Positions 63,178-64,000 of a stretch of 64,000 nt of DNA are shown here, piece after piece. The notes beneath the pieces were generated by a model, which worked only from the letters and a program-made list of their open reading frames with translations, was not told the DNA's origin and did not search any database. This DNA comes from Methylotenera_A sp963701715. GTDB lineage: Bacteria; Pseudomonadota; Gammaproteobacteria; Burkholderiales; Methylophilaceae. Location: NCBI GenBank assembly GCA_963701715.1, contig CAVPAX010000002.1, positions 62,001 to 126,000 of the forward strand. The letters are read 5' to 3'. The first letter of the stretch is position 1, and every line of letters begins with the position of its first letter. The translations under genes and the position numbers were made by a program.

Positions 63178-64000
63178 TTAAAAATCCCACCTATATCCAA
63201 CAAACATGGATTCACGGGTTGATTTGATTTTTGTATCAGTATTATCATCTGAATAAGACTTCTCAAAACCAAGCTCAGCTTCTAATAATCCCGCATCAGT
63301 TAACTGATAAGAAACGCGTACATTAGGCGCCACTTTAAAAATTTTTAGGTCATTTAGGCTATTGTCGCTTTTTTGATGGTAAAAATTAAGTGAGCTCGTC
63401 ACATGCCATTTAGTGCGGAACGTAGCCACATTTGCCAAACCAAGAGTCTCGGCATAATAAGCAGGGTCATCTACATAGCTGCCATTTATTACTGCCGTAT
63501 CATCAGCAAATATAACGTTAGTCCCAATCGCCTGCAGTGAATAGGTATAAGCCGTTCCAGTGCTTTTGGTAGACAAAATGCCTGGCACAAATTCAATCCC
63601 TGTGCCTCTTGTGCCAGATGTGCGATTCATGCGGACATCACCACCCAGTTGCCACTTGGGTGTGATTTGTTTAGTAGCACCAAATAACGCTGTATCTGTG
63701 TCTGCTGTAACATCATTTACAGCCTTAATAATCTGTTTGTCAGTCATTACTTTTTGCAGACTTCCTACTGACACCACCCCTGCCACTGCGGGTATCGCGC
63801 TCTCAGCATACAAAATAGGTGACTTACGATGGTCTAGCAGAACGTTATAGGTAATATCATTATTGCCTATCCAATTGCCTTGCAACAAAGCGATATTAAC
63901 TCTGTCATAAACGGTGTCGTAGTCTAGCAGACCAAACCAAGAGGTTGAATTGTTGAAATAACGCATCTCTGTGCCCAAAGCGCGCCTTTCAGTGAAGCCA
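63178..64000 (-). CDS. Outer membrane beta-barrel protein, 3' part (runs out of window)
   Basis: The reading frame is open to the window edge, so the start lies beyond 64000 and the visible 274 residues are the C-terminal part. Alternating polar/hydrophobic strands and the terminal YRWDF (aromatic last residue) mark an outer membrane beta-barrel. LGTEMRYFNNSTSWFGLLDY and LLQGNWIGNNDITYNVLLDH are reminiscent of a large barrel family in proteobacteria with unknown function; I cannot name it. The adjacent TPR gene may be part of the same operon. Confidence 0.75.
   Translation of the reverse strand, partial: GFTERRALGTEMRYFNNSTSWFGLLDYDTVYDRVNIALLQGNWIGNNDITYNVLLDHRKSPILYAESAIPAVAGVVSVGSLQKVMTDKQIIKAVNDVTADTDTALFGATKQITPKWQLGGDVRMNRTSGTRGTGIEFVPGILSTKSTGTAYTYSLQAIGTNVIFADDTAVINGSYVDDPAYYAETLGLANVATFRTKWHVTSSLNFYHQKSDNSLNDLKIFKVAPNVRVSYQLTDAGLLEAELGFEKSYSDDNTDTKIKSTRESMFVGYRWDF

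Noticed and set aside
1..64000. CRISPR arrays, tRNA genes, integrases, transposases or prophage.
   Set aside because: None was visible: no regularly spaced repeats, no tRNA-like cloverleaf in the gaps and no mobile-element proteins among the coding regions.

Overview
The window looks like chromosomal DNA of a methylotrophic betaproteobacterium, most likely family Methylophilaceae (Methylotenera-like). Two lines of evidence support this. First, it carries a complete fhcBADC operon (formyltransferase/hydrolase complex of the tetrahydromethanopterin C1 pathway) and a separate cluster of methanopterin/methylofuran biosynthesis genes. Second, the housekeeping order is typically betaproteobacterial: ndk-rlmN-pilW-rodZ-ispG-hisS ... 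yfgM-bamB-der and hfq-hflX-hflK-hflC-hisZ-purA, plus ompA/ubiG/gph. Base composition is moderately AT-rich and genes are tightly packed.

Layout. 0-5.3 kb: a late flagellar block on the minus strand, fliC-flaG-fliD-fliS-fliT-fliK-flhB-like, with a good sigma-28 promoter in front of fliC and two interleaved inverted repeats over the flaG ribosome binding site. 5.8-10.2 kb: a NarL-type response regulator, a soluble PAS histidine kinase and a GGDEF diguanylate cyclase. 10.3-13.1 kb (plus strand): SRP RNA, dnaX, ybaB, recR. 13.1-17.1 kb (minus): gph, ubiG, an amidohydrolase and ompA. 17.1-20.4 kb (minus): mfnB, a DUF447 protein, a dihydropteroate-synthase-like protein and a DmrB-type flavoprotein, apparently translationally coupled and directly behind purA. 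20.4-28.2 kb (minus): purA, hisZ, a DUF2065 protein, hflC, hflK, hflX, hfq, gltX.

28.3-44.8 kb is a mixed region: a protein with possible PilZ motifs, an RND efflux operon, a flavodoxin-like quinone reductase divergent from an HxlR regulator, outer-membrane phospholipase A, a probable dispersed repeat, an orphan PD-(D/E)XK-like gene, a rimO gene broken by a one-base frameshift, a ZIP transporter, pgeF/yfiH, rluD, bamD and a small membrane protein. 44.8-56.6 kb (minus) is the der-to-ndk housekeeping block, interrupted by a SIMPL-domain gene and two oligopeptide-ABC ATPase genes. 56.7-61.2 kb (plus) is fhcBADC, followed by trhO. The end holds a CcmI-like TPR gene and the 3' part of an outer-membrane beta-barrel gene that runs out of the window.

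How parts fit together: the 17-20 kb genes would make the C1 carriers (methylofuran, tetrahydromethanopterin) that the FhcBADC complex at 57-61 kb uses when formaldehyde is oxidised to formate. The signalling genes beside the flagellar block suggest c-di-GMP and two-component control of motility. I saw no CRISPR array, integrase, transposase, prophage or tRNA gene. The least explained elements are the uncharacterised proteins of the cofactor cluster, the 567-aa protein, the orphan nuclease-like gene beside broken rimO, the repeat at 38.6-38.9 kb, and the flaG leader structure.
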